From: an uncultured Lachnospiraceae bacterium
Lineage (GTDB): Bacteria; Bacillota; Clostridia; Lachnospirales; Lachnospiraceae
NCBI GenBank assembly: GCA_905236585.1
Contig: CAJOQZ010000339.1
Location: 1-8,915 of the forward strand
Direction: 5' to 3'
DNA length: 8,915 bases
Positions 5,864 to 8,915 of this stretch are shown here, one piece after another (the first letter of the stretch is position 1; every line of letters starts with the position of its first letter). The translations under genes and the position numbers were made by a program. The notes beneath the pieces were generated by a model. That model was given only the letters and a program-made list of their open reading frames with translations. It was not told the DNA's origin and made no database searches.

Positions 5864-6379
5864 ATGGATTTTATGGAACTGGCAAAGAAAAGATATTCGG
5901 TAAGGAAATTTTCAGACAAGCCTGTGGAGAAAGAAAAACTCGAGCAGATCCTTGAGGCGGGCAATATTGCTCCTACTGCAAAGAACCAGCAGCCTCAGAG
6001 AGTTTATGTGCTGCAAAGCGAGGCTGCGCTGTCAAAACTTAAAGAGCTTACTCATTGTGCTTACGGGGCAGGAACTGTCCTGCTCTTTACTTATAACGAG
6101 GATGAAGAATGGAAGAATCCTCTGGAGGATGGTGTTCATTCCGGTGTAGAAGACGTGAGCATTGCTGCGACACATGTTATGCTACGCGCAGCAGAGTTGG
6201 GACTTGATACCTGCTGGTGCAATTATTTTGCTAACAGCAAGCTGGAGGAGACCTTTGAGATCCCTGCAAATGAACATTCGGTTCTTATCATGCCGGTGGG
6301 ATATGCCGCAGAGGATGCAAAACCTGCGCCACTGCATGAAACATATAAAGATCTTAAAACAACGGTTAAGTATCTGTAA
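5864..6379 (+). CDS. Nitroreductase-family FMN enzyme
   Basis: This 171-residue protein belongs to the nitroreductase superfamily, FMN enzymes that reduce nitro compounds, quinones or enones with NAD(P)H, usually as homodimers. Seen motifs are KKRYSVRKF (8-16, the FMN phosphate-binding RxSxRxF pattern), APTAKNQQPQRVYVL (36-50), the helix before GLDTCWCNYF, and MPVGYAAEDAKPAP near the end. The length is at the short end of the family, but all core motifs are present, so it appears intact. GGAGG at 5851-5855 lies eight bases before the ATG. It sits between flavodoxin and aldo/keto reductase genes with gaps of 24 and 15 bases, within one transcription unit. The substrate cannot be read from sequence. 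Confidence 0.9.
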   Translation: MDFMELAKKRYSVRKFSDKPVEKEKLEQILEAGNIAPTAKNQQPQRVYVLQSEAALSKLKELTHCAYGAGTVLLFTYNEDEEWKNPLEDGVHSGVEDVSIAATHVMLRAAELGLDTCWCNYFANSKLEETFEIPANEHSVLIMPVGYAAEDAKPAPLHETYKDLKTTVKYL

Positions 6380-6394
6380 GGAGGGATACAGAGT

Positions 6395-7252
6395 ATGGAG
6401 TATATTATATTAAATGATGGAAATAAAATCCCCGCAATCGGTTTTGGAACGTTTCAGATTCCTGCGGACGGAAGTACCTATGAAGCAGTCAAGACGGCGC
6501 TTTTACTTGGAATCCGCCATATAGATACGGCGGTTGCGTATTTCAACGAACAGGAGGTGGGACAGGCCGTAAAGGACAGTGGTATTCCGCGTGATCAGAT
6601 CTGGATAACGAGCAAGCTCTGGCTTCAGGACTACAAATATGAGGATGCGAAAAAAGCAATCGACCTGTCTCTGAAAAAACTTGGCACAGACTACATGGAT
6701 TTGTATCTCCTGCACCAGCCTTATGGTGAAGTCGCAGACGGCTGGAGGGCTTTGGAGGAAGCAAAGAAAGAAGGCAAGATCCGCTCCATCGGTGTTTCCA
6801 ATATGACACCCAAAATGTGGAATATGTACGTGGAAAAATTCGATTCCGTACCCTCTGTAAACCAGGTGGAGTTTAATCCATATTTCCAGCAGAGGCAGCT
6901 GCGTGAGATCCTTGCAAAAAATGATGTAAGAGTAGAGGCATGGGCACCGCTGGGGCAGGGGAATAAGGATCTGTTCGCAGACCCGGTAATCACTGCACTT
7001 GCAGAAAAGTACAACAAGGACGCGGGACAGATCATACTCCGCTTTGAAAACCAGGAGGGTATCATCGTATTTCCAAAGTCTACGCACAAGGAGCGGATCA
7101 AGAGCAATATGGAGATCTTTGACTTCGAACTTACGGAGGATGAGATGGAAAAGATCCGTGGCTTAGACAAGGGTAAGGGAATCCACGATCCGGATGCACC
7201 CGGAGTGGGAGACTGGCTGCTTGCGAACTTTGACGTTCATGCTAACGAATAG
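6395..7252 (+). CDS. Aldo/keto reductase (AKR superfamily, 2,5-diketo-gluconate reductase-like)
   Basis: This 285-residue NAD(P)H-dependent carbonyl reductase is complete. It starts with the beta-hairpin and strand NDGNKIPAIGFGTFQ (7-21). The catalytic tetrad is visible as Asp44 (HIDTAVAY), Tyr49, Lys74 (TSKLW) and His107 (LLHQP). Later come GVSNM, NQVEFNPYFQQ, the cofactor-binding EAWAPLGQG, and FPKSTHKERIKSN (226-238) with Lys228 and Arg234 placed to bind the 2'-phosphate of NADPH. The usual LRW before the cofactor loop reads LRF. A strong AAGGAGGG overlaps the stop of the preceding gene, and the next gene follows after 11 bases with its own AGGAGG overlapping this stop, so translation is probably coupled. 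Likely substrates are aldehydes or dicarbonyls; this is inferred from family only. Confidence 0.92.
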   Translation: MEYIILNDGNKIPAIGFGTFQIPADGSTYEAVKTALLLGIRHIDTAVAYFNEQEVGQAVKDSGIPRDQIWITSKLWLQDYKYEDAKKAIDLSLKKLGTDYMDLYLLHQPYGEVADGWRALEEAKKEGKIRSIGVSNMTPKMWNMYVEKFDSVPSVNQVEFNPYFQQRQLREILAKNDVRVEAWAPLGQGNKDLFADPVITALAEKYNKDAGQIILRFENQEGIIVFPKSTHKERIKSNMEIFDFELTEDEMEKIRGLDKGKGIHDPDAPGVGDWLLANFDVHANE

Positions 7253-7263
7253 GAGGATGACTT

Positions 7264-8388
7264 ATGGCACAGGGAAAGTTGGGTTTTGGATGTATGCGGC
7301 TGCCGGTAATGGAGAGTGGAGAGATAGATCATGAGGAGTTCTGTCGGATGGTGGATCTCTTCCTCGAGAAGGGATTTACCTATTTTGACACCAGTTATGT
7401 GTATCATAATGGAAAAAGTGAGTCTGCTGTCAGGGAAGCGCTTGTAAAAAGGTATCCGAGAGAAAGCTATACGATAGCAACGAAGTTCCCGACTTTTGCA
7501 ATCACAGGAGCAGACAGGGACAAGGTAGAAGGTATTTTTGAACAGCAACTCGTAAATTGCGGAGTTGATTATTTTGACTATTACCTGCTTCATAATTTGA
7601 ACGAGCCCAGATATGAGGAAATATGCAAACCCTGCGGGTTGTTCGAATTTATAAGTGAAAAGAAGAAAGCAGGCATTATCAAAAATATTGGGTTTTCCTT
7701 CCATGATTCCGCTGAAGTATTGGACTGGATATTAACGGAACATCCGGAGATTGATTTTGTCCAGATCGTCATCAATTATTATGATTGGAACAGTTATGTG
7801 ATCCAGTCAAAGGAATGCTATGAAGTGGCGAGAAGGCATGGAAAGCAGGTCGTTGTCATGGAGACGGTTAAGGGCGGTATGCTTGCTAACGTGCCGGGGG
7901 AAGCGCAGGAGTTGATGAGGAAAATGCAGCCAGGGCTGTCAGATGCGTCATGGGCTGTTCGTTTTGCCTCGGGACTTGACGGCATACTGGCGGTACTTTC
8001 AGGTATGTCAAATTATTCACAGGTTGAAGATAATACCTCTTATATGCAAAACTTTGTTCCGATGACGGAAGAGGAGAAGAACATCTGCTTTGATACGGCA
8101 AGTCTGATCCGCAAAAAGGGACCGGTAGGAACGGCGGACTACAGCAACTATGAAAATGTAAGCCAGAAGGGACTTCCGGCTGCGGCGCTTCTTGATACAT
8201 GGACCGCGATGGCAAGCCAGCCGAATCCTTATTTTGGAGCGGAGGGAAACTACTACAGCCTATTAAGATATCATTATAATGCACCGGATGGCGAATGGGT
8301 AAGGAGTGGACTAAAGGCTGCAGATGGAACAGATATTACAGAGCTGATTCGTCAGGCGGATGCCTATGTGAGTGAACATGCTTTTTGA
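7264..8388 (+). CDS. COG1453-like aldo/keto reductase without the C-terminal Fe-S motif
   Basis: The N-terminal two thirds form an AKR barrel: GKLGFGCMRLP (4-14), FTYFDTSYVYHNGKSE (38-53), IATKFP (71-76), YFDYYLLHNL (103-112) and, later, VVVMETVKGGML. The catalytic tetrad is Asp42, Tyr47, Lys74 and His110. The protein has 374 residues, like the COG1453 class of predicted oxidoreductases, which normally ends in a 4Fe-4S segment (CxxCxxC...CP). Here that region reads RKKGPVGTADYSNYENVSQ and then an aromatic, Gly- and Asn-rich stretch with no cysteine; the only late Cys is in NICFD before it. The tail may be a different dimer or lid region rather than a truncation, since the frame ends cleanly. 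It sits 11 bases after one reductase and 12 before the FMN reductase, within the same operon. Confidence 0.85.
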   Translation: MAQGKLGFGCMRLPVMESGEIDHEEFCRMVDLFLEKGFTYFDTSYVYHNGKSESAVREALVKRYPRESYTIATKFPTFAITGADRDKVEGIFEQQLVNCGVDYFDYYLLHNLNEPRYEEICKPCGLFEFISEKKKAGIIKNIGFSFHDSAEVLDWILTEHPEIDFVQIVINYYDWNSYVIQSKECYEVARRHGKQVVVMETVKGGMLANVPGEAQELMRKMQPGLSDASWAVRFASGLDGILAVLSGMSNYSQVEDNTSYMQNFVPMTEEEKNICFDTASLIRKKGPVGTADYSNYENVSQKGLPAAALLDTWTAMASQPNPYFGAEGNYYSLLRYHYNAPDGEWVRSGLKAADGTDITELIRQADAYVSEHAF

Positions 8389-8400
8389 CGGAGGATTCAT

Positions 8401-8898
8401 ATGAGGATCGTTGTTTTATTGGGCAGCCCTAACAGAAACGGATCGACAGGGATACTTGTGGAGAATTTTGTTCAGGGAGCCACAGAGGCAGGACATACCT
8501 GCGAGGTATTTGATATCTGCCATATGAATATCCATCCATGCACGGGATGTGTGGCTTGTGGATACGAAGGACCTTGTGTGCAGAAGGATGACGTTGAACA
8601 GATCAGGGCAAAACTGCTTTCATCTGACATGGTGGTATTTGCCACACCTCTGTATTATTACGCGATGAGCGCTCAGCTTAAGACCGTGATCGACCGCTTC
8701 TGCGCCTACAATAGCAGTTTGAACAGCAGACATCTCAAATCGGTCCTGCTTACAGCGGCATGGAATACCAATGACTGGACATTTGAGGCACTTGAAGCAC
8801 ATTACAAGACGCTGGTTCGTTATATAAATTTAATGATTCAACCATTTCTAGGACACGCAAATCGTCCGCTTCGGTTTGGTTCTCTGCAATTACCGTAG
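8401..8898 (+). CDS. NADPH-dependent FMN reductase / Isf-like flavoprotein with aberrant C-terminus
   Basis: The N-terminus is a flavodoxin-like fold of the FMN reductase family: VVLLGSPNRNGSTG (4-17) is the FMN phosphate loop, and VVFATPLYYYAMSAQLKTVIDR the flavin loop and following helix. Cys47, Cys50, Cys53 and Cys59 form CTGCVACGYEGPC (CxxCxxCx5C). This spacing is that of the compact 4Fe-4S motif of iron-sulfur flavoproteins, but it also occurs in related reductases without proven clusters. From about residue 145 (after HYKTLVRYIN) the sequence stops resembling the family: relatives continue with a glycine-rich strand and a final helix, whereas here a basic tail of 20 residues ends at TAG. 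The gene is therefore probably 3'-truncated by a rearrangement or insertion near 8832. GGAGG at 8390-8394 fixes the start. Confidence 0.82.
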   Translation: MRIVVLLGSPNRNGSTGILVENFVQGATEAGHTCEVFDICHMNIHPCTGCVACGYEGPCVQKDDVEQIRAKLLSSDMVVFATPLYYYAMSAQLKTVIDRFCAYNSSLNSRHLKSVLLTAAWNTNDWTFEALEAHYKTLVRYINLMIQPFLGHANRPLRFGSLQLP

Positions 8899-8915
8899 GT
8901 GCTTCGCCAAGTGTG
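8750..8915 (-). other. Open minus-strand frame entering from the right edge
   Basis: Reading inward from 8914, the minus strand is open for 54 codons to a TAA at 8752-8750. The outer part (TLGEAPTVIAENQTEADDL, then RVLEMVESLN) has protein-like acidic composition, while the inner half overlaps the FMN reductase gene antisense and looks like its shadow. If the right-edge sequence is an insertion ending near 8832, this could be the tail of its gene, fused to reductase antisense. I do not recognise the family, and a random open frame of this length is not rare. Confidence 0.2.

Noticed and set aside
6503..7087. Minus-strand frame of 194 codons inside the first aldo/keto reductase gene
   Set aside because: It is an antisense shadow; the plus-strand frame has the full catalytic tetrad and a strong ribosome-binding site.

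Overview
The window looks like chromosomal DNA of an anaerobic member of the Bacillota, most likely a clostridial lineage such as Lachnospiraceae. The grounds are strong GGAGG ribosome-binding sites, short intergenic gaps, the style of the redox proteins and a corrin pathway with CbiA. This placement is inference; nothing in the window fixes the genus. By eye the cobalamin half is richer in GC than the right half, and the spacer between them contains a very AT-rich repeat array.

Left block (1-2884), cobalamin synthesis. A 5'-truncated CbiE-CbiT (CobL-type) methyltransferase is followed by cbiA (cobyrinate a,c-diamide synthase). The 380-base gap between them holds two structures. The first is a 228-bp element with 27-28-bp terminal inverted repeats and an exact 6-bp direct repeat on each side, so a likely non-autonomous (MITE-like) insertion. 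The second is a strong, probably bidirectional terminator hairpin. cbiA therefore seems cut off from read-through and has no obvious Shine-Dalgarno sequence.

Middle block (2915-4628). A minus-strand AAA_14/DUF4143 ATPase with a nuclease-like C-terminal motif converges on cbiA. Directly upstream of its start lie nine tandem 23-bp repeats with no spacers. Beyond them is largely non-coding sequence that includes a short reading frame resembling the C-terminus of a serine recombinase, a possible scar of a lost mobile element.

Right block (4629-8915), redox/detoxification operon. A perfect 17-bp inverted repeat overlaps a good sigma-A-like promoter in front of a TetR-family repressor. Five oxidoreductase genes follow on the same strand with gaps of 30 bases or less: a small flavodoxin, a nitroreductase, an AKR-superfamily reductase, a second COG1453-like aldo/keto reductase without the usual Fe-S tail, and an FMN reductase with an Isf-like four-cysteine motif. 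The simplest reading is a TetR-autoregulated operon for electrophile, quinone, nitro-compound or aldehyde reduction. The last gene changes to sequence unlike its family about 20 codons before its stop, which suggests a rearrangement or insertion at the right edge.

I found no clear new defence or biosynthetic system. The most unusual structures are the 23-bp array with its ATPase, the MITE-like element, and the palindromic promoter of the redox operon.
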